Shown here piece by piece: positions 6,478 to 14,628 of a stretch of DNA of 29,072 nucleotides. Position 1 is the first letter of the stretch; each line of letters opens with the position of its first letter. The position numbers and the translations under genes are program-made. The stretch comes from Sphingomonadaceae bacterium. GTDB lineage: Bacteria > Pseudomonadota > Alphaproteobacteria > Sphingomonadales > Sphingomonadaceae. The notes below the pieces were generated by a model that had not been told where the DNA came from, did no database searches, and was given only the letters and a program-made list of their open reading frames with translations. Location of the stretch: NCBI GenBank assembly GCA_016742125.1, contig JACVCM010000002.1:1-29072 (forward strand). The letters run 5' to 3'.

Positions 6478-9353
6478 CGCACAGCGGACGACGCACCAGA
6501 TATTGCGGCAATCAATTCGTCCGGCAGCGCGCGAAAAGTGTAGCGGGGCGGCTTTCCCAGATACTGCTTTGCCAGTTGCCAAACATCGTTCGGCGTTATC
6601 GACTTGAACGTCTCTTCGCTGTTGCGAAACCGGTTTAGCGTTTCCGGTTTCGTCTGCGCCTCGTCAGCAACACCTATCCATGTGTCGTTGCGCAGGCGCC
6701 AGTCGGCGTAGCTTTCCAGTACTGGCTTGCGCGCCCGTTCGAAAAGGTCGGCATCGACCGGCTTTTCGACGATCTCGGTGATGATGGCTTCCACCGTTTC
6801 TTCGATTGCAGACAAATCCTTCGGGTCACCGGTTGTTGCAACGGCAAACAGACCGCGATCTGGGTAGACCCGCGACATGCTTGAGCTGGCGCCACCGCCA
6901 TATGTCGCGCCAAGCTTCTCGCGCAACTCATCGATCAGGCGAACGGTGACGATCCGGGCTAGCAGGTCGACAGCCTGCGTCCGTTTCTGGTTGTCGTCGC
7001 CATCGGTAATCCAGACCCGCCGCCAGCTCAGCTGATTCGCCTCTCCGCGATGCGGGATATCGGCGGTGCCGATATTATCGGACCAAGTGGTTTTACGCTC
7101 GTCGGCATAATCGTCAGCGATTTCATCTCGCGGGGGCATAGCTCCGAATGTCCGCGCGACACTGGCAATCGCTGCTTCTTCATCAATGTCGCCCACAAGC
7201 GCGATTTCCAGGCGGTTCTTGACCAGCGCATCGCCAAGCGCGGCCCTCAACATTTCAAAGTCCACCGACTGTATGACTTCAAGCGGCTCGAGCGAAAACC
7301 GTGGATCATTGTCAGTCATGATCCTTACCGATGCGACATTCATTGCCGAACCCGGGGTGGCGTCCAACCGCGCATAGATTTCCGGTAACGGGCGGCGGAA
7401 AAGTCGAAGCGCGTTTTCGGAATAGCCAGGATCGGTAGCATAAGCCGCCATAACCTGCAGTTGCCGTTCCAGATCAGCTGGCGTAACTGCCCCGTAGCTT
7501 CCGAAATAATCGTCGGCAACGTTGAACGCGGCCGAAACCGTTGTCCCCGCAAGGATCGACCGCAGATCCTCGATATCATGGGCCTTGAGCCCGCCGGACA
7601 CATAGGCCGATCGCATGAGCCGCGCCAACGGAGCGTTTTCCTTGCCGAAATGCAGTTCGCCGCCATCGATGCGGAGCGAGTATCGGATGCGATTGGCTTC
7701 GAAATCGGTCTTCTTCAGGTTGAGCAAAACGCCATTGGCAAAGCGGATGGTGCGAATGCCCAGATCCGGGATGGTCCGGTCATCGACCACGGTGCCCGGA
7801 GGACCGAAATCGGTGTAGGCGAAGGCCTGCTGATCACGCGCAGACGGGGCCGCAACAGCCAATGCGCGGCTTGCCCGATAGGCATCTGCCAGAACCTTGT
7901 CATCTATTCCCTCTGTTTGCTTGCTGGTCAGGAAAAGCTTTGGGGTGTCCAACTGACCGAACCACTGGGCATATTCCGCATCGATAGCCGCCTTGGTCAT
8001 AAACGGACGCAGTTGCCGCCATAAAATCTGTCGGTACCCAGGCGAATTGAAGACATCGTCTCCAAGCCCGACCAGCTCGCCCGCAATCGCGCCGCTGGTT
8101 CGTGTGGCCTCACTGCGCGCGGCATTTTCATACACGGCGTCGAGCCTTTTCACCTGTTCTGCGATTTCGGCGTCGCTGAAACCATATTGGACCGCTTGCC
8201 GAACGATTTGTTCGGTAAAGGGTAGCAGCTCGCGCCAGCTACCATCCTTGCCCGATGCACTGAAACCGATGCGCGCATATTTGTCGCAAAAGCCGATGTC
8301 GAAGGTGAGGCCTCCGCCAAGAAACGGCACATCGTTTTCCCGGCTACGCCTGCTGATCCGTTGTGAAATGATTGCCGACGCAATTCTCATTTTCAACTGA
8401 AGCATGGCCCGTTCGACGGTGTCAGGGCGGGCCCTGTCAGGAATGATTTGCTGCACGCCGATTTGTTCACCGATCTTGGGATGGGCGAAGATGCTCGCCT
8501 CAATCTGGTCCCCGATGCCGATCGTGCACTGGTTGATGTCGCCGAGCGGCGGACCCTCGCTGCGCCAATCGGAAAATTTGGTTATGATTTGACGTTCGAC
8601 AGCAGCAACGTCGACAGGTCCCACAATCACGATCTGCGTCCGGTCGGGTCGATACCATTTGCGGTAAAGGGCTTGCATCCGTGCCGCGGGTGCAGTTTCG
8701 AGTATCTTCTGGTCGCCGATGGGATAGCGCGTCGAATAATATGTATCGGGATAAAACAGGCTGTTCGCCGCCCGGGCGCTCTGGAATCCGAAATTCTCCT
8801 TCTCGCGCTTTTCGGCGATAACCACACCGCGTTCGCGTTCTACCGCTTCGGGATTGAATAGCAATTCGCTCGCCGTCTCGCGCATCAGGAATAATGCACG
8901 TTCTATCAATGCGGGATCGGATTTCGGCAGGTCCAGTTTATACTGCGTCTGCGTATAGCCGGTCGATGCGTTGGTATCTGCACCGAAGGACAAGCCCAGC
9001 CGTTCCAACGTCTTGACCATTTCGCCTTCGGGCACGTTGGTTGTGCCGTTGAATGCCATATGCTCGATGAAATGGGCAAGTCCCAACTCATCATCGGTCT
9101 CCGCTGCAGATCCGAAGTCGATGGCCATGCGGACGATAACCTGATTTTGCGGCCGGTTGTTCGGTCGGATCGCATATCGCAGTCCATTGGGCAGGCGTCC
9201 GTAGATTATGCTACTGTCGGGCTCGAGGTCCGATGTTTCCGCATTCCAGGGAGCAGTACGCTCTGCCCCTGCCGGAGTTTGATTGGCGATTGCGGGGCCG
9301 CCGAGCAACAGCAGCGCTGAAAAAATCCCGCCGAAAATCGTCCTTTGCTTCAC
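6474..9353 (-). CDS. M16 family zinc metallopeptidase (insulinase/pitrilysin type)
   Basis: Exported zinc protease. An N-terminal signal peptide (residues 1-24, FGGIFSALLLLGGPAIA) points to the periplasm or outer envelope. The inverted zinc motif HFIEH is at 94-98, with the distal acidic ligand expected in AVERERGVVIAE (about 170-181), so the N-terminal half is catalytic. A second inactive M16 repeat follows, giving 959 residues, the usual size for two-repeat pitrilysin proteins. The start is GTG at 9353, six bases after the purC stop, and AAAGG within the purC end can serve as ribosome site. It is probably co-transcribed from the purC promoter. Why a protease sits between purC and purS is not clear from the sequence. 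Confidence 0.94.
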   Translation of the reverse strand: MKQRTIFGGIFSALLLLGGPAIANQTPAGAERTAPWNAETSDLEPDSSIIYGRLPNGLRYAIRPNNRPQNQVIVRMAIDFGSAAETDDELGLAHFIEHMAFNGTTNVPEGEMVKTLERLGLSFGADTNASTGYTQTQYKLDLPKSDPALIERALFLMRETASELLFNPEAVERERGVVIAEKREKENFGFQSARAANSLFYPDTYYSTRYPIGDQKILETAPAARMQALYRKWYRPDRTQIVIVGPVDVAAVERQIITKFSDWRSEGPPLGDINQCTIGIGDQIEASIFAHPKIGEQIGVQQIIPDRARPDTVERAMLQLKMRIASAIISQRISRRSRENDVPFLGGGLTFDIGFCDKYARIGFSASGKDGSWRELLPFTEQIVRQAVQYGFSDAEIAEQVKRLDAVYENAARSEATRTSGAIAGELVGLGDDVFNSPGYRQILWRQLRPFMTKAAIDAEYAQWFGQLDTPKLFLTSKQTEGIDDKVLADAYRASRALAVAAPSARDQQAFAYTDFGPPGTVVDDRTIPDLGIRTIRFANGVLLNLKKTDFEANRIRYSLRIDGGELHFGKENAPLARLMRSAYVSGGLKAHDIEDLRSILAGTTVSAAFNVADDYFGSYGAVTPADLERQLQVMAAYATDPGYSENALRLFRRPLPEIYARLDATPGSAMNVASVRIMTDNDPRFSLEPLEVIQSVDFEMLRAALGDALVKNRLEIALVGDIDEEAAIASVARTFGAMPPRDEIADDYADERKTTWSDNIGTADIPHRGEANQLSWRRVWITDGDDNQKRTQAVDLLARIVTVRLIDELREKLGATYGGGASSSMSRVYPDRGLFAVATTGDPKDLSAIEETVEAIITEIVEKPVDADLFERARKPVLESYADWRLRNDTWIGVADEAQTKPETLNRFRNSEETFKSITPNDVWQLAKQYLGKPPRYTFRALPDELIAAISGASSAVR

Positions 9354-9359
9354 CGCGGC

Positions 9360-10139
9360 TTATTTGCCTTTTCGCAACCGGTGGCTGACCATATCCAGAA
9401 CGGCACCTTCGGTTTCTTCCGGCATTAGGCCGAGGCGGCGCGCTACTTCCTGATAGGCTTCGGCTTCCCCGCCCAGATCGCGGCGGAACCGGTCCTTGTC
9501 GAGCTTTTCGCCAGTTTCGATATCCCACAGCCGGCAGCCATCGGGACTGATTTCATCGGCGAGGATGATGCGCGAAAAATCGCCGTCAAACAGGCGTCCG
9601 AACTCGAGCTTGAAATCGACAAGGCGGATGCCGATTGCCGCAAACATGCCGCACATGAAATCGTTGATGCGGATCGCCATCGACGAAATGTCCTGCATTT
9701 CCTCCTGACTGGCCCAGCCAAAACAGGCGATATGCTCTTCGGCTACAAGCGGATCGCCGAGGCTATCGTCCTTGTAGCAATATTCCAGTAATGTGTGCGG
9801 AAGCGGTGTGCCTTCCTCAATGCCGAGCCGCTTTGACAGTGTTCCTGCAGCGACATTGCGCACGATGACCTCGATGGGTACGATTTCGACCTGGCGGATC
9901 AATTGTTCGCGCATGTTAAGGCGGCGGATGAAATGTGTCGGGATACCGATGTGCGACAGCCGGGTAAAAACATGCTCGGACACGCGGTTGTTGATCACAC
10001 CCTTGCCTGAAATAGTTCCTTTTTTCTGCGCGTTGAACGCAGTCGCATCATCCTTGAAATATTGAATCAGCGTGCCTGGTTCGGGGCCTTCATACAGAAT
10101 TTTGGCCTTGCCTTCATAGATTTTGCGGCGGCGCGTCAT
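9360..10139 (-). CDS. purC: Phosphoribosylaminoimidazole-succinocarboxamide synthase
   Basis: Joins CAIR and aspartate with ATP to make SAICAR in purine synthesis. Family blocks are visible: RRKIYEGKAKILYEG at the N terminus, GKGVINNRVSEH, VEVIVRNVAAGTLSKRLGIEEG, and FKLEFGR...DEISPD. The length of 259 aa matches compact bacterial PurC. I chose ATG 10139 (MTRRRKIYEG) over the longer frame from 10223: homology begins there and AGGA lies just upstream, whereas the extra 28 residues look like leader sequence. The leader contains an 8-bp hairpin (10171-10202). Divergent from aat. Confidence 0.96.
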   Translation of the reverse strand: MTRRRKIYEGKAKILYEGPEPGTLIQYFKDDATAFNAQKKGTISGKGVINNRVSEHVFTRLSHIGIPTHFIRRLNMREQLIRQVEIVPIEVIVRNVAAGTLSKRLGIEEGTPLPHTLLEYCYKDDSLGDPLVAEEHIACFGWASQEEMQDISSMAIRINDFMCGMFAAIGIRLVDFKLEFGRLFDGDFSRIILADEISPDGCRLWDIETGEKLDKDRFRRDLGGEAEAYQEVARRLGLMPEETEGAVLDMVSHRLRKGK

Positions 10140-10170
10140 GCTTATGTCCTGACCTGGGCTTGAAATGATG

Positions 10171-10202
10171 CGCCCCGGCGGCGCAAGCTCGCTACCGGGG
10201 CG
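10171..10202. promoter_or_regulatory. GC-rich hairpin between divergent purC and aat
   Basis: CGCCCCGG (10171-10178) and CCGGGGCG (10195-10202) form a perfect 8-bp stem with a 16-base loop. It lies 32 bp upstream of the purC ATG, so it may be in the purC leader. On the plus strand it is followed by GTTTTGG, too weak a T run for a confident terminator. Role unknown. Confidence 0.45.
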
Positions 10203-10259
10203 GTTTTGGTGGCTATAGGCCATTGCAACGCCTCGCGCAATTCGAGATAGGTTGCATGA

Positions 10260-11018
10260 ATGTCCATCGATCTAGACCTGCTCATGCGTGCCTATGCCAA
10301 TGGCATTTTCCCTATGTCAGACGCTCGTGACGATCCCGACACATTCTGGATCGAACCCGAACAACGCGCGATTCTGCCATTGGACGGATTCAGGCTGTCC
10401 AGATCGCTGGCCAAAACAATCCGGCAGGATCGCTTTCAGGTGACCTCCGACAGGGCGTTCGAGCGTGTCATTGCGACCTGCGCCGAAGCCCGCGACGACC
10501 GGCGCGATACGTGGATCAATCCCGATATCGAGGATGCTTTTTGCGAGCTGCATCGTTTGGGGCACACGCATAGCGTCGAATGCTGGCTGGAGGGGAAGCT
10601 GGTGGGCGGGCTCTATGGCATGGCGATGGGGCGCGCTTTTTTCGGCGAAAGCATGTTCAGCCGCGTAACCGATGCTTCCAAGGTTGCGCTGGCGTGGCTG
10701 GTCGCGCGGATGAAGGTTGGCGGTTTCGAGCTGCTCGACTGCCAGTTCATGACCGATCATCTCGCGAGCCTTGGCGCAGTAGAAATCAGCCAGCAAGAAT
10801 ATCTGGTGAAACTCGAAGCCGCGCTGGGGCGGCAGTATCAGGCTTCGGTCGTTTCCTCTCCCTCACCTTCCTTGTCAGCCGGTGCGGCGGGAGCAGGCGA
10901 CTGGGGCGCACTTGACGGGGCCTTGGTGGGGGCAGGCGTGGCATCTCCCGATTTATCCTCGACCGCTGCTTCCTCGCCGGGGAAACTCATCCTGCAGGCT
11001 TTGACCCAGACGTCGTAA
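10260..11018 (+). CDS. aat: Leucyl/phenylalanyl-tRNA--protein transferase
   Basis: Adds Leu or Phe from tRNA to N-terminal Arg/Lys of proteins, marking them for ClpS/ClpAP (N-degron pathway). Hallmarks are LMRAYANGIFPMSD, PEQRAILPL, TWINPDIEDAFCELHRLGHTHSVECW, GGLYGMAMGRAFFGESMFS and DCQFMTDHLASLGA. The ATG at 10260 follows AGG at a usual distance; another ATG at 10256 is out of frame. The family core ends near residue 195 (ALGRQYQ). The last 55-60 residues are low-complexity (Ala, Ser, Gly, Pro) and lie entirely antisense to the C-terminal codons of the DUF2155 gene, a 181-bp overlap. That tail is probably a non-conserved read-through. Confidence 0.95.
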   Translation: MSIDLDLLMRAYANGIFPMSDARDDPDTFWIEPEQRAILPLDGFRLSRSLAKTIRQDRFQVTSDRAFERVIATCAEARDDRRDTWINPDIEDAFCELHRLGHTHSVECWLEGKLVGGLYGMAMGRAFFGESMFSRVTDASKVALAWLVARMKVGGFELLDCQFMTDHLASLGAVEISQQEYLVKLEAALGRQYQASVVSSPSPSLSAGAAGAGDWGALDGALVGAGVASPDLSSTAASSPGKLILQALTQTS

Positions 11019-11479
11019 ATCGGATGTTCGACAACATTGGCGGCGGGGTTCTCTTTGAACAACCATCCTGAAAACACGCGGCGCCAGCGTTCGGCGTCGG
11101 TTGTACCGGGTGGGCGTTCGTTGACGAGCAACTGCACAAAAGCACCTTCATCGGGATAGTTCTCCCAAGGCGCGGTTTTTTCACAGGCGCGCAGGCGAAC
11201 AACGACCTTACCAAGCCGGATCGCTTCGCCCGGCTTGAGTTCGATATCACGGGTTTGGCCGTTGCGCTTGTTGAGCAGTCCTAGCACCGCAACACGTTCT
11301 GCCATCGGTGTCCCGATGGCCTCGCCGTCAGCCACCGCAATCTTGTCGTTGGTCGGCTGCGCCTTGCCGGCCTTTATCGAAGCAACGGCGTCTTCATCGC
11401 TTTTGCCGCCCAGCATGTCGCACGCACCGAGCGTTGCGGCGAGTAGCGGCATCAGCAACAAGCTGCGGCCAAGGCTCAT
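10838..11479 (-). CDS. DUF2155 domain lipoprotein
   Basis: Conserved alphaproteobacterial envelope protein of unknown function. The lipoprotein signal ends in lipobox LGAC (Cys20 of the chosen start). The DUF2155 core is clear: VAVLGLLNKRNGQTRDIELK, RLRACEKTAPWENYPDEGAF, FSGWLFKENPAANVVEHPIYDVWVKAC. The tail is Pro/Ala/Glu-rich. ATG 11479 overlaps the NDUFA12 stop as ATGA, a 4-bp overlap typical of coupled genes; the longer ATG at 11497 would put six residues before it and overlap more. Last gene of the minus-strand operon, converging on aat with an overlap of 181 bp. A role in complex I or envelope assembly is suggested only by its neighbour. Confidence 0.88.
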   Translation of the reverse strand: MSLGRSLLLMPLLAATLGACDMLGGKSDEDAVASIKAGKAQPTNDKIAVADGEAIGTPMAERVAVLGLLNKRNGQTRDIELKPGEAIRLGKVVVRLRACEKTAPWENYPDEGAFVQLLVNERPPGTTDAERWRRVFSGWLFKENPAANVVEHPIYDVWVKACRMSFPGEEAAVEDKSGDATPAPTKAPSSAPQSPAPAAPADKEGEGEETTEA

Positions 11480-11862
11480 GATAGGTCGGGACTCCATGCC
11501 TCATAATCGCCGGTGCCCCGCTGGCGCCGTCCGCCACGTGCGATTGCACCCGATGGCAGATATGCCGCCTCGGTCCCGGTCATATTGGGCGTCGGCGCCG
11601 CCTCGAACCCGCGCACTGGCGGCAGATACTCGTCCGGCGTTCCGTCATGCGTGCCGTGGAGCCAGCCATGCCATTCAGGAGGTACGCGGCTTGCATCGTT
11701 AGCCCCGTTGTAAATGACCCAGCGGCGCTTACCGTCCGTCGACTGGAAATAGCGGTTGCCCGCCGAGTCCTCGCCAACAGCCTTTCCTTTGCGCCAGCTA
11801 TACAGCGACGTACCGATCGTGGCACCGTCCCACCAGGTGAAGATTTTTGCGAGGATTCCCAT
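11476..11862 (-). CDS. NDUFA12-family complex I accessory subunit (B17.2-like)
   Basis: Alphaproteobacterial homologue of the mitochondrial 17.2-kDa accessory subunit of NADH:ubiquinone oxidoreductase. The 128-residue protein starts MGILAKIFTWWDGATIGTSLYSWRKGKAVGEDSAGN and contains the family block YFQS..GKRRWVIYNG..DASRVPPEWHGWLHGT. The C-terminal third is rich in Gly/Arg and less conserved. It is coupled to DUF2155 by a 4-bp overlap and lies 39 bp after DUF192. The core nuo genes are not in the window. Confidence 0.93.
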   Translation of the reverse strand: MGILAKIFTWWDGATIGTSLYSWRKGKAVGEDSAGNRYFQSTDGKRRWVIYNGANDASRVPPEWHGWLHGTHDGTPDEYLPPVRGFEAAPTPNMTGTEAAYLPSGAIARGGRRQRGTGDYEAWSPDLS

Positions 11863-11901
11863 GGCCTGAGCGATTAGGGCGAAGCGTTGCGACGCGCAAC
11901 C

Positions 11902-12411
11902 CTATTTGGCCTGCCACACCACCTTGTCGCCCGCGGCAATGCCAAGCTCGGCGGTCAGCCCGCCACGCAGTTCGAGAACGGCTGCAACCGGCTCACCCGA
12001 TACCACCGAGTCGGTCGAATAGGGCACGGTATTTTCCGCGATGCTCTCGATTGTCCCGTTGCTGCGGACGAAAATGATGTCGAGCGGGATGACGGTGTTT
12101 TTCATCCAGAAACTCGCGGGCCGTGGCTGCGGGAAGGGGAATATCATCCCTGCATCATCGGCTAGCTCGGTTCGGAACATCAGACCCTTGGCCTGTTCGG
12201 CAACGGTTCCTGCAACCTCTACGGTGAATGCTCGCGTCTTGGCACCGCTGGTGATGCAAAGTGTGACCTGCTTGAGCCCGGCAGGCGACTGTCCCCGATC
12301 GGCCCCGGCGACACAACCGCTCGCCTTGCTGTCGCCATTGGCCGCAACGGTGCAGCCAGCGAGCAGAAGCCCGGCAAAAAATATTGCAGCGGCCCCGCGA
12401 AAATATCTCAC
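11902..12411 (-). CDS. DUF192 domain lipoprotein
   Basis: Small conserved envelope protein, function unknown. The signal peptide with lipobox LAGC (LLLAGC) predicts membrane anchoring. The DUF192 core reads AKGLMFRTELADDAGMIFPF then ASFWMKNTVIPLDIIFV and ending in LELRGGLTAELGIAAGDKV. I chose GTG 12411 because it overlaps the stop of the preceding GIN gene as GTGA; the frame extends to 12477 but that part is antisense-like and would hide the signal peptide. 169 residues. Overlap implies coupled translation with the GIN protein. Confidence 0.88.
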   Translation of the reverse strand: MRYFRGAAAIFFAGLLLAGCTVAANGDSKASGCVAGADRGQSPAGLKQVTLCITSGAKTRAFTVEVAGTVAEQAKGLMFRTELADDAGMIFPFPQPRPASFWMKNTVIPLDIIFVRSNGTIESIAENTVPYSTDSVVSGEPVAAVLELRGGLTAELGIAAGDKVVWQAK

Positions 12412-13163
12412 TTGCCACCCCCGGTTTCGATCCGCGCGCAGGTGATCGCCGCCGCTCCCGCTTGCCGTACAAAGCATTTACCCTTGCCGCCAATTGTGAT
12501 GTTGCCCGACCCGCGATTGAATATCTCGCTGTCTTCGGAAACCGTCGCGGTCGACACGGCATTGCCGATATGTTCGATCCGCAGGTTGCGCATGGGTGCC
12601 TTTGCACCGTCAAATCCGCCCGCACCATCAATGGTTACACGCCCGTCACGAATGGTGCCGCCGCCCAATTCTATTCGGCCATTGCCGTTGATATTTGCGG
12701 TGAACTGGTCGGCGATAAGCTTGCCGATACTGACGGAGCCATTGCCAGCGATCAGCATTCGTACCAGATCCTGCTGCCGTACCTCGGAGATCGCAAGCGT
12801 GCCATTCCCGCTTAGAGTAATATCCCTGATTTCCTGCGTGGTCAGCGTCACTCGCAGAGGCGCGGTAATAGGAACACCCTTGCTGTTGTTGAGGACATCC
12901 TGCAGCCGCACGCGCAGCGTCGTTCCGACCCGCTCAAGCTTGAGCGATTCCAGCATGCGCTTGTCGCCGCTGGCCATCGCCGATGGGGCCTTGCCGGTGG
13001 TCACATTGACGGCAATGTCGCCGATAACCTGAATATTCTCGAAACTTCCGACCAGTAATTTCCGCTCAATCGACCGGTTGGCCTGTGCCCATCCGCCAGC
13101 GGTCAGCGCCAAAACCGCTATGATACCAATCGTGCCTCGCCCCATTCGACCCAGCCCAGCCAT
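12408..13163 (-). CDS. GIN-domain (DUF2807) secreted protein
   Basis: Putative periplasmic or surface beta-helix protein. After a hydrophobic N-terminal segment (GTIGIIAVLALTAGGWAQA) comes the DUF2807/GIN auto-transporter-adhesin-like head domain: ERKLLVGSFENIQVIGDIAVNV, then repeated turns with G-N-G or G-S-G (TLSGNGTL, IAGNGSVS, INGNGRIE, GSGNITIG). I chose ATG 13163 (MAGLGRMGRG) since GAGGA precedes it by seven bases; the frame continues upstream but without homology. It overlaps the methyltransferase end by 46 bp and the DUF192 start by 4 bp. Second GIN protein of this operon; the first is a lipoprotein. Confidence 0.82.
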   Translation of the reverse strand: MAGLGRMGRGTIGIIAVLALTAGGWAQANRSIERKLLVGSFENIQVIGDIAVNVTTGKAPSAMASGDKRMLESLKLERVGTTLRVRLQDVLNNSKGVPITAPLRVTLTTQEIRDITLSGNGTLAISEVRQQDLVRMLIAGNGSVSIGKLIADQFTANINGNGRIELGGGTIRDGRVTIDGAGGFDGAKAPMRNLRIEHIGNAVSTATVSEDSEIFNRGSGNITIGGKGKCFVRQAGAAAITCARIETGGGK

Positions 13164-13747
13164 TTCGGTGTCCTCTTCATATACCGGCCCTGCACCCCGT
13201 CGGTCGCAAAGCCGGCAGAAGATATGCCGCGCGTTACCGGCCGCGTCAAATGGCAACCGCCCGCAACATGCTTCCACAGCGGTTCGAATCGGCCCTGCCA
13301 TTTCGCAGGTCCTGCATCCGGTGCCCGGCCATGTTCGGCGAACAATAGCCGCCCGCCGGGCTTTAGCACGCGCTGCGCTTCGGACAGCGCCATCACCGGG
13401 TCCTGCACTGAACAGAGGGTGAAGGTGGTAACCACGGTATCGAAACTGCCGCTGGCAAAGGGCAGGGCCTCCGCCACGCCTGCGGCGAAATTCGCCGAAC
13501 GCCCGCGTTCGGCAAGCTCGCCCTGCGCACGCGAGAGCAGTTCGGGCGAGGGGTCCACTCCCGACAGGTTGCGCACCCGGTACCAGTCATAATATTGCAG
13601 ATTCAGCCCGCCGCCGCAGCCAAGCTCTAGCACGTCGCCAGTTGCCATCGGCACGACCTTGGCGCGCACTGCCATTACCGCTGGCTGGCTGCATGCACAG
13701 CCGATTAGCGGCGGGACGATATATTTGTTCCAGAGCGCGCCGACCAT
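13118..13747 (-). CDS. Class I SAM-dependent methyltransferase (UbiE-like)
   Basis: Methyltransferase of Methyltransf_11 type, substrate unknown. Motif I is VLELGCGGGLN, followed by the acidic post-motif II SGVDPSPELL, then FDTVVTTFTLCSV and VLKPGGRLLFAEHG. The N terminus (MVGALWNKYIVPPLIGCACS) has a hydrophobic stretch and is similar to METTL7-like membrane-associated methyltransferases. 209 aa. It starts 15 bp after the GIN lipoprotein and its end overlaps the second GIN gene by 46 bp, so it is embedded in the envelope operon. A lipid or quinone-like substrate is guesswork. Confidence 0.9.
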   Translation of the reverse strand: MVGALWNKYIVPPLIGCACSQPAVMAVRAKVVPMATGDVLELGCGGGLNLQYYDWYRVRNLSGVDPSPELLSRAQGELAERGRSANFAAGVAEALPFASGSFDTVVTTFTLCSVQDPVMALSEAQRVLKPGGRLLFAEHGRAPDAGPAKWQGRFEPLWKHVAGGCHLTRPVTRGISSAGFATDGVQGRYMKRTPKWLGWVEWGEARLVS

Positions 13748-13762
13748 CGGAACAGCGCCCGT

Positions 13763-14518
13763 TTACGAACAATTCACCCGGCCCGAACCCATTTTCGATG
13801 TGGTGCATTTCGCACCGCCGGTCACATCGACATCGCCGCTGCCTGCAATCGATATATCGACCTTGCCGGTGGCGTTCAGCTTAAGGTCGCCCGAACCCGC
13901 AATCGATACCTCCGCATCTGTCGCCGACAATTTTGCGGCATCGACCTTGCCCGACCCGGCAATCGAATAGTCAGCGCGCTCAACCTTGCCCGCCAGCATG
14001 AGGTCGCCCGCGCCGGCAATATCGCCCTTCAGCTTCTTCGCGGTCAGTTGGCCGACATTCATGCTGCCCGACCCGGCAATGTCGAGTTCGACCTCGTCCG
14101 CCTCCATCTTGTCCGCAGTAAAGTCGCCCGATCCGGCGAGCATCGCGGCGGTCAGCTTCGGCGCAGTGATGGTGACCGTCACTGCCTCGCCGCTCTTGCC
14201 GAACCATGTTCCTTTTTCGCGCCCTATGACGATGGCATCATCCTCGATCTTGTAGCGCAGCTTTGCAATGGCTTCCGCATTACCCTCTGCCTTGATGCTG
14301 AACGTGTCACCGGTGACAAAAACGATATTGTCCGGCCCGACACCTTCGACCTTGGTAAAGGCATCGGTGGTCGAGGCGCTGGTGGAAACGGGCTTGCCAT
14401 TCTTGAAGCCGCCGCTCTCGCTATTGGTAACGTCTTCGACCGCATCGCCGACAGAGTAACCGCAGGCGGAAAGCGCAAGCGCAGTCAGCGGGAGAAGGAA
14501 AATGGGGGATTTAATCAC
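13763..14518 (-). CDS. GIN-domain (DUF2807) lipoprotein
   Basis: Envelope lipoprotein with a beta-helix head-GIN domain. The lipobox is ALSAC in IFLLPLTALALSACGYS. The domain starts TKVEGVGPDNIVFVTGDTFSIKAEG and contains at least four turns of the form D-x-x-IAGSGD/K (DIAGSGSMNV, DIAGAGDLML, SIAGSGKVDA, SIAGSGDLKL, SIAGSGDVDV), spaced about 19 residues. I chose GTG 14518 over TTG 14530 because GGAGG (14524-14528) lies five bases before the GTG and covers the TTG. 251 aa. First gene of the operon, with promoter and operator directly upstream. Function of GIN proteins is not established. Confidence 0.87.
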   Translation of the reverse strand: MIKSPIFLLPLTALALSACGYSVGDAVEDVTNSESGGFKNGKPVSTSASTTDAFTKVEGVGPDNIVFVTGDTFSIKAEGNAEAIAKLRYKIEDDAIVIGREKGTWFGKSGEAVTVTITAPKLTAAMLAGSGDFTADKMEADEVELDIAGSGSMNVGQLTAKKLKGDIAGAGDLMLAGKVERADYSIAGSGKVDAAKLSATDAEVSIAGSGDLKLNATGKVDISIAGSGDVDVTGGAKCTTSKMGSGRVNCS

Positions 14519-14532
14519 GGGCGCCTCCAATG

Positions 14533-14552
14533 TGTATTGTTCACATAATACA
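14533..14552. promoter_or_regulatory. Inverted repeat operator candidate over the GIN promoter
   Basis: TGTATT (14533-14538) and AATACA (14547-14552) are perfect inverted arms with an 8-base centre. The repeat covers the predicted -10 and start site of the GIN operon and sits right upstream of the ribosome site, as an operator would. The regulator is unknown; the spacing could suit a GntR- or PadR-type dimer. Confidence 0.45.
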
Positions 14553-14573
14553 GCTAAGGTCCGTCATGTACAA
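14545..14573 (-). promoter_or_regulatory. Promoter of the GIN/methyltransferase/DUF192 operon
   Basis: On the minus strand TTGTAC (-35, 14573-14568) is separated by 17 bp from TATTAT (-10, 14550-14545). This leaves a leader of about 20 bases before GTG 14518. It lies between the carD terminator and the operon. Confidence 0.6.
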
Positions 14574-14574
14574 C

Positions 14575-14602
14575 AAAAAAAGGGCGCCCCGAAAGGCGCC
14601 CT
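14575..14602 (-). terminator. Intrinsic terminator of carD
   Basis: An 8-bp perfect stem (14581-14588 with 14595-14602, GGCGCC core) with a 6-base loop, followed on the minus strand by a T run at 14580-14575. It lies 27 bp after the carD stop. Confidence 0.88.
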
Positions 14603-14628
14603 TCAGATTTTCCGGTAAGGCAAACTGG

